DNA of 64,000 nt from Photobacterium frigidiphilum (GCF_003025615.1 NZ_PYMJ01000030.1:19876-83875); one strand, 5' to 3'. Counted from the stretch's first letter, positions 18,286 through 27,589 are shown. Notes: generated by a model not told the origin, from the letters alone. Numbers and translations: made by a program.

Positions 18286-18368
18286 GGGTGATTTATATTA
18301 GCTAAAATGTAGACAAGTTAACGCCTAACTCAGACGAAGAACAAAGGTACATCGGCTAAAGTCAGTTT

Positions 18369-19547
18369 TTAGACTGCACTACTCGAGACAATATTTACAA
18401 TCGGATTTAAGTACCCATGAGGGTAATACATCTCACGTTTTTGAAACGACAGAATGGAAGGATTCTGTATCACGCCACCATCAATATTGATCGCTTTTCG
18501 AATCGTATCATTTTGATGCCAACTATCTCGACCCGCCAATACAATGGGCAAATAAACAATTAGAGCTGCAGAAATTGATCGCGTTGCACTTTCCCACAGA
18601 TAGCTAGGGGTATGATCCACCGCGTAGTAATCGATGGTTTCATACTTAAACATCGGACTTTTGAATGTTGTTGGTTTGGCAAAAAAGAATCCCATTCCTT
18701 CGTCACAACTTACATCAATAATTAAGCTGTTGGGTTTAAGGCATGCGCTTTCTGCTTCAATAACAAAGTTGATAGGATTCTCTGTATTTTGATACGTTCC
18801 GTTTACAATGATATCTGCTTCACTGATCAGTTCTGTCAGTGATCGTGTGGTTCCATCGTGATCTACCACCACCATACGTGCCTCACCCTCGCTACCAGCT
18901 CGAATTCTCACGTAGTTACAATCGAGTACTTCTTCACGCACTTCGTCTTCTGGGCGCTGAATACAGATAGTGATATCTCTAAAACCATGCGCCTTTAGAG
19001 CATATATTGCACCACGGCTAACGGCACCAAAACCAAAAATGATTGTTTTACGTTGATCACCGTAATGCCCATCGATGCCTTTGAGTTGCAAGGAATGCAA
19101 TACCGCACAATAACCAGCCATTTCGTTATTCTTATAGAATGTATGGCGACCTACTTGACCATTAGCAGACCAAATATACATATCCTCAAAGGCAATAAGC
19201 GTTTGTTTACGATCTATCGCCGCTTGGGTAATGTCTTCTTGCTGTACACAATGCACGTACCCCCAAAGTGTTCCTCCTTCGCGCAGTTCTTGTAAATCAT
19301 CTAATACTGGTTTGGCAATGATAACCCTGCCAATGTCGGCCAGTAATTCGTGGCGACTGGCAGTGCCTCCTGTTAGGGCTGCAATGTCCGAGTCTGAAAT
19401 GCCAAATGGTTCGCCATAACCCTCTTCAAAAATTAGTTGACGGCGAAGGTCTTCAGGAATTCGCAGCAAATGCTCTGGATGAATTGGAAACCGTCGCTCA
19501 TCTTCTTTTCGTGAAGTCCCAATGACTCCTACTTTTGATGTATTCAT
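18369..19547 (-). CDS. N5-(carboxyethyl)ornithine synthase-like alanine dehydrogenase family protein
   Basis: A 392-residue protein of the alanine dehydrogenase/transhydrogenase fold. The N-terminus has the EDERRFPIHPEHL motif of carboxyethylornithine synthase, a catalytic-region H-C-V-Q around residue 113, and a Rossmann loop FGFGAVSRGAIYAL around 170. A substrate-side segment is YETIDYYAVDHTPS. The Lactococcus enzyme (about 313 residues) joins ornithine or lysine to pyruvate with NADPH; this one is about 80 residues longer, so the substrate may differ. It is monocistronic. The dehydrogenase role is well supported, the product less so. Confidence 0.75.
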   Translation of the reverse strand: MNTSKVGVIGTSRKEDERRFPIHPEHLLRIPEDLRRQLIFEEGYGEPFGISDSDIAALTGGTASRHELLADIGRVIIAKPVLDDLQELREGGTLWGYVHCVQQEDITQAAIDRKQTLIAFEDMYIWSANGQVGRHTFYKNNEMAGYCAVLHSLQLKGIDGHYGDQRKTIIFGFGAVSRGAIYALKAHGFRDITICIQRPEDEVREEVLDCNYVRIRAGSEGEARMVVVDHDGTTRSLTELISEADIIVNGTYQNTENPINFVIEAESACLKPNSLIIDVSCDEGMGFFFAKPTTFKSPMFKYETIDYYAVDHTPSYLWESATRSISAALIVYLPIVLAGRDSWHQNDTIRKAINIDGGVIQNPSILSFQKREMYYPHGYLNPIVNIVSSSAV

Positions 19548-20449
19548 GTCGTCGTATCCTTTTTTGTAAAAAATTCCATATATGTGACTTTATGAACTAA
19601 TGATCAATTTCGCCAACAGGCCAATTTCTTTATGGTCTGCTTTATCGTAAACATTCCAGAGTATTAGGGTTTTAGAATCTTAGAGTTTCATCAAACGAAG
19701 CTCTGTATAAATGAGAGGAGGAATCAATAACATCGAACTGGTCGTCAATGCCACTACAAAACTTTATCTAAATCATACTTCACCGTTTCTCTACTCAAAC
19801 CCGAAAAGTTGATGTAATTCTGTGCAAAGTAATCAGAAAACCATGCATCGTTACAGGCAGTACTGAACCAAAGCCGATGTTATGAAATGAATTCAAATAG
19901 AAAGGATTGAAATCACAAAATTGATAAGATATACACCATAGCACGATTACTTTTCTCATGTTGATTAAATAGCAATACGTTGCATATGGTTGTTTAACAC
20001 TGTACTTAGCCTAGGAGTTACATTACTTGTAAGCTGTTGTTTTATCTTTATTTATATCACTTTACTTTACAAGAAAAACACTATTTATTCATTTCAGCTT
20101 GCGACTCACTGTCATATTTTTATTTCTACAAAGATTACACGTCAATATAAAATACATGCTCAGATTACATTAAATAACCTTATTTTATACTTAATGGAAA
20201 TTAAACCGCTTTTTAGCCACTTCTATTATTACGGTATCTGATTGAACCAATAACTCTTTAATTCATAGCAACTCATACATAAAAATTTGAGTTGCACTGA
20301 TTGTGATAACAATCACAGGAACACACCACAATATCGTTACTATAAGGCACATCATTTATTGACACTTTTGTTATATATACCCAAGCTACCTCTTGATAAC
20401 GAAAGGTTTGTTTTAATAGTTATTCTGTAAAAAACTAGGTAACGAGTAC
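19548..20449. other. Long intergenic region with regulatory site
   Basis: About 900 bases, AT-rich, between divergent genes. A perfect CRP-type site lies at 20302-20317. GAGGAGGAATC at about 19710 resembles a ribosome site but no frame of useful length follows. A 42-codon minus-strand frame (19754-19879) reads like protein (LWFSTACNDAWFSDYF) but has no start and could be chance or a relic. No further gene is supported. Confidence 0.4.
20302..20317. promoter_or_regulatory. CRP-binding site upstream of nucleoside hydrolase
   Basis: TGTGA-N6-TCACA with consensus half-sites and a 6-base centre, 133 bases before the start of the nucleoside hydrolase gene. This predicts cAMP-CRP control of nucleoside use. 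Confidence 0.8.
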
Positions 20450-21418
20450 ATGACAACAAAAATTATTTTAGATACCGATCCTGGAATTGATGATGCAATG
20501 GCAATCTTATTTGCCGAAGCACACCCTACATTAGATTTAGTTGCAATTACAACGGTTTATGGCAATGCAACTATCGACAATGCCACCCGTAATGCGCTTT
20601 ATTTAAAACAGAAATTCAATTTCACCGCAGATATCGCAAAAGGGGCAAGTAAGCCGCTTCATCGCCCACCCGTTGGCGCGACCGTTGCTGTACACGGTGA
20701 AACCGGATTTGGCGATCTCACTGCACCTGATGACATTACAGAACAAGCAGACCCTCGCCCTGCTTACCAATACATAATCGACACAGTTAAAGCTAACCCC
20801 GGCGAAATTACATTAGTCACCGTTGGTCCATTAACCAACATTGCCCTAGCACTTGAAGCTGCACCCGAGATTGCAGACTTAGTCAAAGAAGTTGTTGTGA
20901 TGGGTGGTGCATTTGGAATGAATGATCACCGTGGCAATGTGACTCCGTATGCTGAAGCCAATATTCATGATGATCCCCACGCGGCAGATATCGTTTTTTG
21001 CGCCTCGTGGCCAGTCGTTATAATTGGTTTAGATGTTACTGAACAAAGCTTTTTCACTGGCCAATATCTCGATGAGCTACGCGATGATGCTGGTGAAGTA
21101 GGTCAATTTATTTGGGATGTAAGCCGTTACTATTTACGTTTCTACTCTCAAAAAGTTGGGCTGAATGGTTGCCATGTTCACGATCCTTCGGCCATCGCAT
21201 ATGTCATCAACCCCGACTTGTTTACCTTACGTGAAGGTGCTGTACGGGTTGTAACGGATGGCCCAGCAGAAGGTATGACGATTCAAAAATTTGATGAACG
21301 TAAATATATGAATGATGAATGGTCATCAATGCCTAATCAACGCGTAGGCATTGCCGTTGACGATCAAGCGCTTTTAAAGCTATATCGTGAAAGCTTAATT
21401 GCATACAGTCAGCAATAA
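20450..21418 (+). CDS. Inosine-uridine-type nucleoside hydrolase (Rih family)
   Basis: A 322-residue ribonucleoside hydrolase that cleaves nucleosides to base and ribose. The calcium site motif DTDPGIDD is at 8-15, the ANIHDDPHAAD segment at 170-180, and the catalytic histidine 244 lies in HVHDPSAI. The length fits E. coli RihA/RihB. A CRP site upstream suggests use under carbon limitation. Base preference cannot be read from sequence. A bidirectional terminator follows. Confidence 0.93.
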   Translation: MTTKIILDTDPGIDDAMAILFAEAHPTLDLVAITTVYGNATIDNATRNALYLKQKFNFTADIAKGASKPLHRPPVGATVAVHGETGFGDLTAPDDITEQADPRPAYQYIIDTVKANPGEITLVTVGPLTNIALALEAAPEIADLVKEVVVMGGAFGMNDHRGNVTPYAEANIHDDPHAADIVFCASWPVVIIGLDVTEQSFFTGQYLDELRDDAGEVGQFIWDVSRYYLRFYSQKVGLNGCHVHDPSAIAYVINPDLFTLREGAVRVVTDGPAEGMTIQKFDERKYMNDEWSSMPNQRVGIAVDDQALLKLYRESLIAYSQQ

Positions 21419-21456
21419 AGCGTTATAAACAAGCTAGATAGGCAAAGCTAATAACT

Positions 21457-21487
21457 AAGGCTGATCATCGAATAGGTGGTCAGCCTT
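21457..21487. terminator. Bidirectional terminator
   Basis: Eleven-base arms AAGGCTGATCA and TGGTCAGCCTT (one G-T pair) with a 9-base loop, followed by TTCTAGT. It lies between the convergent nucleoside hydrolase and LysR genes. Confidence 0.7.
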
Positions 21488-21489
21488 TT

Positions 21490-22371
21490 CTAGTCTTCAA
21501 GTAAACCAGTTAGAGCATCGGCTAGCCACGTTAAAGCAGGGCCCTTGGCTTTTTTCTTCGACATCACACGATCAATAGGAACGCGCCAAGGTTTATGATC
21601 GAAGCTTAAATTCAACCGAGCCATCTTCCCCTCTGCAACTCCCTCATCAGACATATGGCTAGGAATATACCCCCAACCAATACCATTTTTAACTAACTGA
21701 TTCACCCCATTAAATGTATTCCCCCACCATAAATGCGCCGAAATCATAGGAAAGTGAGACAATTCTTGCCCCTCAATACCTTTAATCAACAACTGCCGGT
21801 AAGGGATTAAATCAGCCGCTTTTACCGTTTCTAACAAAGCTAAAGGGTGCGAAGGGCTAACAACACCATGAAAAGGCAAGCTGCCCACGTAACAAAGATC
21901 AACATCTTGAGGAAAACCACTGTTTGCGAACATTAACCCTATATCTGCCCTACCCGAATGCACCAATGCATACACATCAGGCGTAGAAACGGTATAAAAA
22001 TCTAAGATTGTGGCAGGAAATAATACTGAAAAATCAGACAATATTTGCCATAACACTGGCAATAATAATGCATCATCCACCGCTAATTTTAATTGGGTTT
22101 CATTATTATTGTTCAACGCATTTGCCGCGTTTTCTAATTCATTCGTTTGCTGCAAAATAGCCTGCGCGAATGATAATAAACGTTGCCCTTCTAGTGTCAG
22201 TGACGGTTTGCGGGTACTACGGTCAAAGAGTTGCGTATCTAAATCAATTTCTAGTGTTGCGATTCCTTGGCTTACTGCTGATTGCACCTTCCCAAGCTTA
22301 CGCGCGCAGGCAGAAAATGAACCCAACTGTGCTGTAACCACAAACATTCTTAGCTGTTCTAAATTGCACAT
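21490..22371 (-). CDS. LysR-family regulator divergent from PACE pump
   Basis: A 293-residue LysR regulator. The HTH at about 18-40 reads FSACARKLGKVQSAVSQGIA and is followed by LEIDLDTQLFDRSTRKPSLT. The effector domain follows to the end. Its divergent neighbour is a PACE-family efflux gene, the arrangement seen for AceR/AceI, so it probably activates that pump in response to a cationic biocide or polyamine. The inducer is an inference from family context. Confidence 0.88.
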   Translation of the reverse strand: MCNLEQLRMFVVTAQLGSFSACARKLGKVQSAVSQGIATLEIDLDTQLFDRSTRKPSLTLEGQRLLSFAQAILQQTNELENAANALNNNNETQLKLAVDDALLLPVLWQILSDFSVLFPATILDFYTVSTPDVYALVHSGRADIGLMFANSGFPQDVDLCYVGSLPFHGVVSPSHPLALLETVKAADLIPYRQLLIKGIEGQELSHFPMISAHLWWGNTFNGVNQLVKNGIGWGYIPSHMSDEGVAEGKMARLNLSFDHKPWRVPIDRVMSKKKAKGPALTWLADALTGLLED

Positions 22372-22398
22372 ATCACTTTTCCTGATAATAACTAACTA

Positions 22399-22418
22399 TC
22401 AATCATCTCATTTATTGA
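22399..22418. promoter_or_regulatory. LysR-type box candidate
   Basis: TCAAT-N10-ATTGA within the 93-base divergent region between the LysR gene and the PACE pump, an inverted repeat with LTTR-like spacing. Confidence 0.4.
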
Positions 22419-22464
22419 TGATTATATACCACATGATTTACCCATAACGTCTCGAAGGTTTCAA

Positions 22465-22887
22465 ATGTCATTTAAAGAACGTATTTTTCATAGTGTATTA
22501 TTCGAAATAATTGCACTACTTTGTTTCATGGTAGCCGCATCTTTTGTAACGAAAGCAGACACCAAATCTGTTGCTGGTTTAGCCATCGGGCTTTCTATGA
22601 TCGCAATGACTTGGAACTATATCTACAACCTCGTTTTTGACCGTGTGTTCGGTGAAAATCGTGCATCTCGCGGATTAAAAATACGAATTGGCCATGGTCT
22701 TGGTTTCGAATTGGGCTTGGTCTTTGTTAGTTTCCCTCTGATGATGTGGGTACTACAACTCGATTTTTGGACGGTATTTATAATGGATGCTGGTGTTGTT
22801 ATCTTTTTCCTTGTTTATGCCATTGTGTATAACTGGTGTTATGACACTATCCGCTCACGATTCATTCCAATGGTTGCCGCCTCGTAA
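22465..22887 (+). CDS. PACE-family efflux transporter (AceI-like)
   Basis: A 140-residue protein with four membrane helices forming two bacterial transmembrane pair repeats; each begins with R/RIGH-like motifs (RIFHSVLFEIIAL and RIGHGLGFELGL) and each second helix carries a conserved WNYIYN or YNWCYD end. Known members export chlorhexidine or short-chain diamines using the proton gradient. The divergent LysR gene supports the call. Substrate is unknown. Confidence 0.9.
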   Translation: MSFKERIFHSVLFEIIALLCFMVAASFVTKADTKSVAGLAIGLSMIAMTWNYIYNLVFDRVFGENRASRGLKIRIGHGLGFELGLVFVSFPLMMWVLQLDFWTVFIMDAGVVIFFLVYAIVYNWCYDTIRSRFIPMVAAS

Positions 22888-22973
22888 TATTTATACGCTT
22901 ATTCTTTACTCGTCACGTTTGACTATCTAGGATATAGCCTTTACTTATATCCAAAATGGTTAAACGTGTAGGT

Positions 22974-23456
22974 ATGGATAAAACCTTGTTACTCGAACAG
23001 ATGATTTCCGCATTAGAGGCGACGCATCAAGGTGCTGTTGAAGCGGCATTACGTGCATACAATACGGCAACGAATGATGAAAATGTGGCTGAAAATCAAT
23101 ATGACACATTAGCGTTAGAAGCATCGTATTTAGCGCATGGTCAAGCTCAGCGAGTAGCAGAATGTGAAGCCGATATTCTGGCCTTCAAAAAAATAGATAT
23201 CGCAAATGATACAGAAAAGAAAATTGTCACTTTAGGGTGTTTAATACAACTTATCGATGAAGATGATAACAACAAATACGTCTTTTTTGCTCCATCTGCT
23301 GGCGGTTTAAAAGTTCGTTTTGATGAAAAAGATATTATTGTTATTACTCCTACGTCTCCGTTAGGGGAAGCGTTAATTGGTCGAGAATTACACGACGACG
23401 TCAACGTGCATATTGGCAACCAAATCATCAATTATGAAATTGCATTGATTAGTTGA
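22974..23456 (+). CDS. GreA/GreB-family transcription elongation-like factor
   Basis: A 160-residue protein with an N-terminal helical region (MDKTLLLEQMISALEATHQG) and a C-terminal domain of the GreA/GreB type (ITPTSPLGEALIGRELHDDV). The helices match the AENQYDTLALEASYLAHGQAQRV pattern of a Gre-like subfamily in Vibrionaceae. An ATG six codons earlier exists, but the chosen one gives the usual family start; neither has a strong ribosome site. It likely binds the RNA polymerase secondary channel, though without the tip acids typical of GreA its cleavage activity is unclear. Confidence 0.7.
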   Translation: MDKTLLLEQMISALEATHQGAVEAALRAYNTATNDENVAENQYDTLALEASYLAHGQAQRVAECEADILAFKKIDIANDTEKKIVTLGCLIQLIDEDDNNKYVFFAPSAGGLKVRFDEKDIIVITPTSPLGEALIGRELHDDVNVHIGNQIINYEIALIS

Positions 23457-23457
23457 C

Positions 23458-23497
23458 TAGTGGCTTAGTGGCTTAGTGGCTTAGTGGCTTAGTGGCT
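23458..23497. repeat. Tandem repeat, 8-bp unit x5
   Basis: Five perfect copies of TAGTGGCT between convergent genes; the last copy overlaps the stop codon of the minus-strand LysR gene. A likely variable-number site by slippage. Confidence 0.95.
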
Positions 23498-24383
23498 ATT
23501 CTGAAAACTCAGCGACTAAAAAATCAATAAAGCAGCGTACTTTCTTCGACAAATAACGGCGGTGTGGGTATATCGCAAATAAACCAAATTCTAGCGTGCG
23601 ATAGCCCGGCAAGATTTCTTGTAACAGCCCCTCCTCCATTTCTGATTCCACAATAAAACGTGGAATCATACCTATCCCTCCACCAGCCATTGTTATTGCC
23701 TTTACCGCTCGCGGGCTATTCACTGCGATTTTCGAGCTGACTTCAATTAAATCCGTTTGCCCATCTGGCGATACAATTGGCCACTGTTTACCAATTCGAA
23801 AATTACTGTCTATGATGCAGTGATGCTGGCTAATATGCTGAGCATTTTCAGGTTCTCCGTGCCGTTCTATATATGCAGGAGATGCACACAATAATAACGG
23901 TAGCGTTTTAATTCGCCTTGCAATCAAGCTTGAGTCATCAACACCGCCGATTCGAATGACGACATCAATACCCTCTTCCAACATATCAATCTTTCGATCC
24001 GATAACTGTAAGTCGATACTCATCTCTGGATTGGCATCTAGAAACTTGGGGATCAACGGTGACAATCTCATCTCACCAAATGTTTGCGGAACACTAACCC
24101 GCAGCAGACCTCGTGGGGTCGTTTGCTCTCCAGTTACGTTATCAACCAATGCCTCAAACTCTTCCAACAAAGGAATCACCTGATCATAGTAACGTTGCCC
24201 TTCTTCAGTCAGTGCCAAACGTCGGGTTGAGCGATTAAATAAGCGTACACCTAGGCGATTTTCGACTTCACCTACATATTTACTCACCAGTGCTTTCGAT
24301 AAACTCTGACGCTCACTTGCAGCGGTGAATGAACCCGTTTCAACCACTGCAACAATTGTTTTCATGCCATCTAAAGTGTCCAT
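23496..24383 (-). CDS. LysR-family regulator of GST/flavoprotein operon
   Basis: A 295-residue LysR regulator of the large group that acts on single divergent oxidoreductase or GST genes. The HTH is FTAASERQSLSKALVSKYV, followed by LGVRLFNRSTRRLALTEEG. The start used matches the family N-terminus (MDTLDGMKTIVAVVETGSF); a start nine codons earlier would place the palindrome at 24387-24405 inside the gene. The divergent gene is a glutathione S-transferase followed by the PNPOx-FNR fusion, the likely targets. The stop lies in an octamer repeat. Confidence 0.85.
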   Translation of the reverse strand: MDTLDGMKTIVAVVETGSFTAASERQSLSKALVSKYVGEVENRLGVRLFNRSTRRLALTEEGQRYYDQVIPLLEEFEALVDNVTGEQTTPRGLLRVSVPQTFGEMRLSPLIPKFLDANPEMSIDLQLSDRKIDMLEEGIDVVIRIGGVDDSSLIARRIKTLPLLLCASPAYIERHGEPENAQHISQHHCIIDSNFRIGKQWPIVSPDGQTDLIEVSSKIAVNSPRAVKAITMAGGGIGMIPRFIVESEMEEGLLQEILPGYRTLEFGLFAIYPHRRYLSKKVRCFIDFLVAEFSE

Positions 24384-24386
24384 AAC

Positions 24387-24405
24387 TGTCAATGTAGCAT
24401 TGACA
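24387..24405. promoter_or_regulatory. Palindromic operator between LysR and GST genes
   Basis: Perfect arms TGTCAATG/CATTGACA with a 3-base centre (TAG), immediately upstream of the LysR start and 98 bases before the GST gene. Position suggests an autoregulatory site. Confidence 0.6.
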
Positions 24406-24502
24406 ATCATTCAATGGAAACACTCTTTATCAACAAACCATTAACACCGATACTTACTCCATCAGCAACACAATGATGATTACCCACACTGGAGAGAAAC
24501 TT

Positions 24503-25141
24503 ATGTCAGCAATTAAACTATACCGCCACGCACTTTCAGGCCACTCACATCGAATCGAAGTATTCTTATCCCTTCTTGCATTGGAAGCCGACATTATTGA
24601 TGTGGATCTCGCCAATGGCGCACATAAGGAAGCGGCTTTTTTGCAGAAAAATAGTTTTGGTCAAGTGCCTGTCATTGATGATGGCGACATTACACTTTCT
24701 GATTCAAACGCTATCCTTGTTTATTTAGCCACTCAATATGACGACAAACACACATGGTTACCGAAAAACGCTGTTCAGGCCGCTAAAGTACAACGTTTTC
24801 TTTCTGTTGCGGCAGGCAAAGTGAATTCCGGACCCGCTACAGCACGTCTCATTAATGTGTTTGGGGCTGATCTCGATAAAAAAGCAGCCACGGTTACAGC
24901 ACATGTAATACTCGCCCAACTAGAGAACCATTTGGAAGGCCGTAATTGGCTGGTAACCGAAAATCCAACGATTGCCGATGTTGCCAATTACACTTACATT
25001 GCACATGCACCTGAAGGGGATATTTCCCTTGAAGCGTATCCCAATATTCGTGCTTGGTTGACGCGTTTTGAAAATCTACCGGGTTTCCTTTATATGCAAA
25101 CAAGTGCAGCTGGTTTGAATACTGTGGCTTTAAACGCTTAA
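24503..25141 (+). CDS. Glutathione S-transferase family protein
   Basis: A 212-residue GST with thioredoxin-like N-terminal domain (LYRHALSGHSHRIEVFLSL; the catalytic serine region S-G-H-S-H), the cis-proline segment GQVPVIDD and the DSNAILVYLA glutathione-binding motif, then the all-helical C-terminal domain with TIADVANYTY. GGAGAG precedes the ATG. It is divergent from a LysR regulator and followed by the flavoprotein fusion, suggesting detoxification of an electrophile. Confidence 0.88.
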   Translation: MSAIKLYRHALSGHSHRIEVFLSLLALEADIIDVDLANGAHKEAAFLQKNSFGQVPVIDDGDITLSDSNAILVYLATQYDDKHTWLPKNAVQAAKVQRFLSVAAGKVNSGPATARLINVFGADLDKKAATVTAHVILAQLENHLEGRNWLVTENPTIADVANYTYIAHAPEGDISLEAYPNIRAWLTRFENLPGFLYMQTSAAGLNTVALNA

Positions 25142-25231
25142 CTTAGCGACATGCCTGACAATCACTCTCACACCGTTATTGTCAGGTAATCACCACACCC
25201 CCATACAATAATAATAAGCAGGATACGTAAT

Positions 25232-27559
25232 ATGAAAACGCCATCGTATTCATCATCGACAGAGAACGCATCACACCAACCGAAAGACTCACCTTTTCAT
25301 CAAGGAGAGCAAGCAGCACAAAGTCGCCTTGGGGTGCGTGAAAAAATGGAGCGCTTTGGTCGCCAAGTTATCCGTGATTTTATGCCAGAACAACACCGTG
25401 AATTTTATAATCAATTATCATTTGTTTTTATTGGGCATGCCGATGGCAATGGGTGGCCGTGGGCATCAATATTATTCAATGACCCTGGTTTCATGCGCTC
25501 TAGTGACGACAGAATCTTAACAATCAACACTGTACCTGTTGTTGGCGATCCTTTGGCTGATGCCATTAAGAAGGGAACTCGATTGGGCTTACTGGGTATT
25601 GAATTGACCACTCGACGACGTAATCGCTTAGCAGCCCATGTTACTGAGCACTCAGAAAATGGCTTTCAACTGCATGTTGATCAAGCCTTTGGTAATTGCC
25701 CACAATATATCCAAACTCGCGAACTCGACATGCTCGACCCTACCTTATTACCAACACCTAGCATCGAACACATCCACACTTTCGACGAACAAGCCAAAGC
25801 ATTGATTGCGAATAGCGACACATTCTTTGTCGCGAGTTATGTCGACAATCATGACCCAGACAACACCTTAGCCAGTGAGGGTGCAGATGTGTCTCACCGC
25901 GGTGGAAAGCCGGGCTTTATTCGAGTCGATAATGACAAAACATTAACGATTCCAGACTATTCGGGGAATTTTCATTTCAACACGTTTGGCAATTTCATTG
26001 AAAATTCAAAGGCAGGCTTATTGTTTGTAGATTTTGAAAATGGTCACCTGTTAACACTGACCGGAACCGTTGAAATTCTATGGGATAGCCCAGAAACAAA
26101 ATACTTTGAAGGGGCTGAACGCTTATGGACATTTCGCATCGATCACGGCCGATGGATTCGTCACGGATTACCGTTACGCTGGAAATTAGATCAATTCTCA
26201 CCCAGTACTCTACAAACAGATACTTGGGAAGCGGCAAAAAACCGTCAACAAGCTAATACACATAAAAGAGAAGAACATAAAAGCGAAGAACATAAAAGCG
26301 AAGAACATAAAAGCGAAGAACATAAAAGCGAAGAACATAAAAGCGAAGAACATAAAAGCGAAGAACATAAAAGCGAAGAACATAAAAGCGAAGAACATAA
26401 AAGCGAAGAAGCTAAGAGTAAATGGCTACCGTATAGTGTCACCAAGATGATAAAAGAAAGCAGCGTAATAACCTCTTTCTATTTAGAAGCTCAAGATCAC
26501 CAGCAACCCACATTCAAACCGGGTCAGTTTTTAACGGTTAAAGCCGACATTAAAGGACAGAAACAGATCCGTACTTATACCCTATCAAGCGCGCCAACAG
26601 ATTCACATTATCGTATAAGCGTAAAACGCGAAACCTCAACTGACAACAATGTTCCCGATGGTATTTTTTCGAATTATCTTCATGATAATTTAAACGTTGG
26701 AGATACCCTTTATGCCAAGGCTCCCTGTGGGGATTTTACTTTTGATACCACAGAAAAACGTCCCGCAGTATTACTGGCTGGGGGTGTCGGTATAACTCCA
26801 ATGGTATCAATGGTGCGTCATGCACTGAAGGAAGGTATGCGTACCCACTTTACTCGCGATATCACCTTTATCGGCGCAGCGAAAAATAAAGAACAACGAT
26901 CTTTTTTTGAAGAGCTGAATACAATAAGCGAATCTTCGGGCGGAAAGATCAGAGCCTTTTGGTCTCTAGGGAAAATAGATAAACATCTTAAACACGGTGA
27001 AGACTTTCATCATCATGGGCGAATATCAAAAGCGTTATTACAAGCAATATTACCCTTGGATGATTACGACGTTTATTTATGTGGCCCTACCGGTTTTATG
27101 CAAGCCACGTACGCACTATTACGTGGTCTCGGAATCAGTGATGCCAGAATATATGCTGAAGAATTTGGGCCCGCGTCACTCAAAAGAAACGCAGACAATG
27201 CCACTCGCCTATTCAAACCTTTGCCAGCAGCAACAGAAGCCATCATCGAATTTACCGATTCCAACGTAGAGCAAGCTTGGTCAAAAGAAGACGGTTCATT
27301 ACTCGACTTTGCAGAAGCACATGGATTAACACCAGAATTTGGCTGTCGAAGTGGTCAGTGTGGCGCATGCAAAACCAAACTTGTATCCGGTAAAGTGGCT
27401 TATCAAACAGAGCACACTTCATCAATCAATGACGATGAAGTGCTATTGTGCTGTGCAGTACCCGCGGCTTTAGAAAATGCAGGAATTAATGAAAGTGTTC
27501 ATGACGAGGTTAATAACAGCACAGATAAAGGCACTGCCAGACTGCGCATAAAGCTCTGA
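25232..27559 (+). CDS. Fused PNPOx-like / FNR / 2Fe-2S ferredoxin oxidoreductase with EEHKS repeat linker
   Basis: A 775-residue three-part flavoprotein. Residues about 30-335 form a pyridoxamine-phosphate-oxidase-like FMN domain (FVFIGHADGNGWPWAS). Residues 344-393 are ten pentapeptides of the type HKSEE. Residues about 396-640 form an FAD/NAD reductase domain with RTYTLSSAP for FAD and GGVGITPMVSM for NAD(P). The C-terminal ferredoxin has cysteines at 705, 710, 713 and 739 or 740 (CRSGQCGAC...LCC), a plant-type 2Fe-2S site. Electrons would flow NAD(P)H to FAD to 2Fe-2S to the FMN domain. The GST lies just upstream, probably in one operon under the LysR gene. The substrate is unknown. Confidence 0.9.
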   Translation: MKTPSYSSSTENASHQPKDSPFHQGEQAAQSRLGVREKMERFGRQVIRDFMPEQHREFYNQLSFVFIGHADGNGWPWASILFNDPGFMRSSDDRILTINTVPVVGDPLADAIKKGTRLGLLGIELTTRRRNRLAAHVTEHSENGFQLHVDQAFGNCPQYIQTRELDMLDPTLLPTPSIEHIHTFDEQAKALIANSDTFFVASYVDNHDPDNTLASEGADVSHRGGKPGFIRVDNDKTLTIPDYSGNFHFNTFGNFIENSKAGLLFVDFENGHLLTLTGTVEILWDSPETKYFEGAERLWTFRIDHGRWIRHGLPLRWKLDQFSPSTLQTDTWEAAKNRQQANTHKREEHKSEEHKSEEHKSEEHKSEEHKSEEHKSEEHKSEEHKSEEHKSEEAKSKWLPYSVTKMIKESSVITSFYLEAQDHQQPTFKPGQFLTVKADIKGQKQIRTYTLSSAPTDSHYRISVKRETSTDNNVPDGIFSNYLHDNLNVGDTLYAKAPCGDFTFDTTEKRPAVLLAGGVGITPMVSMVRHALKEGMRTHFTRDITFIGAAKNKEQRSFFEELNTISESSGGKIRAFWSLGKIDKHLKHGEDFHHHGRISKALLQAILPLDDYDVYLCGPTGFMQATYALLRGLGISDARIYAEEFGPASLKRNADNATRLFKPLPAATEAIIEFTDSNVEQAWSKEDGSLLDFAEAHGLTPEFGCRSGQCGACKTKLVSGKVAYQTEHTSSINDDEVLLCCAVPAALENAGINESVHDEVNNSTDKGTARLRIKL
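26261..26410 (+). repeat. Tandem repeat, 15-bp unit x10, inside the fusion gene
   Basis: One variant unit (26261-26275) followed by nine identical 15-base units (CATAAAAGCGAAGAA) encoding HKSEE. The unit keeps the reading frame, so the linker length can change without breaking the protein. The lack of synonymous drift points to recent expansion. Confidence 0.97.
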
Positions 27560-27589
27560 GTGATCAGGCTAATAATAGATCGCCACTTT

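Noticed and set aside
19754..19879. 42-codon minus-strand frame that reads protein-like
   Set aside because: No start codon and length compatible with chance; noted only as a possible relic.
19990..20241. 83-residue plus-strand frame in the long intergenic region
   Set aside because: Starts with TTG, has no ribosome site and has AT-rich low-complexity composition.
26210..26445. Minus-strand frames made of FAFMF or SSLLC repeats
   Set aside because: These are antisense shadows of the 15-bp repeat in the plus-strand fusion gene.
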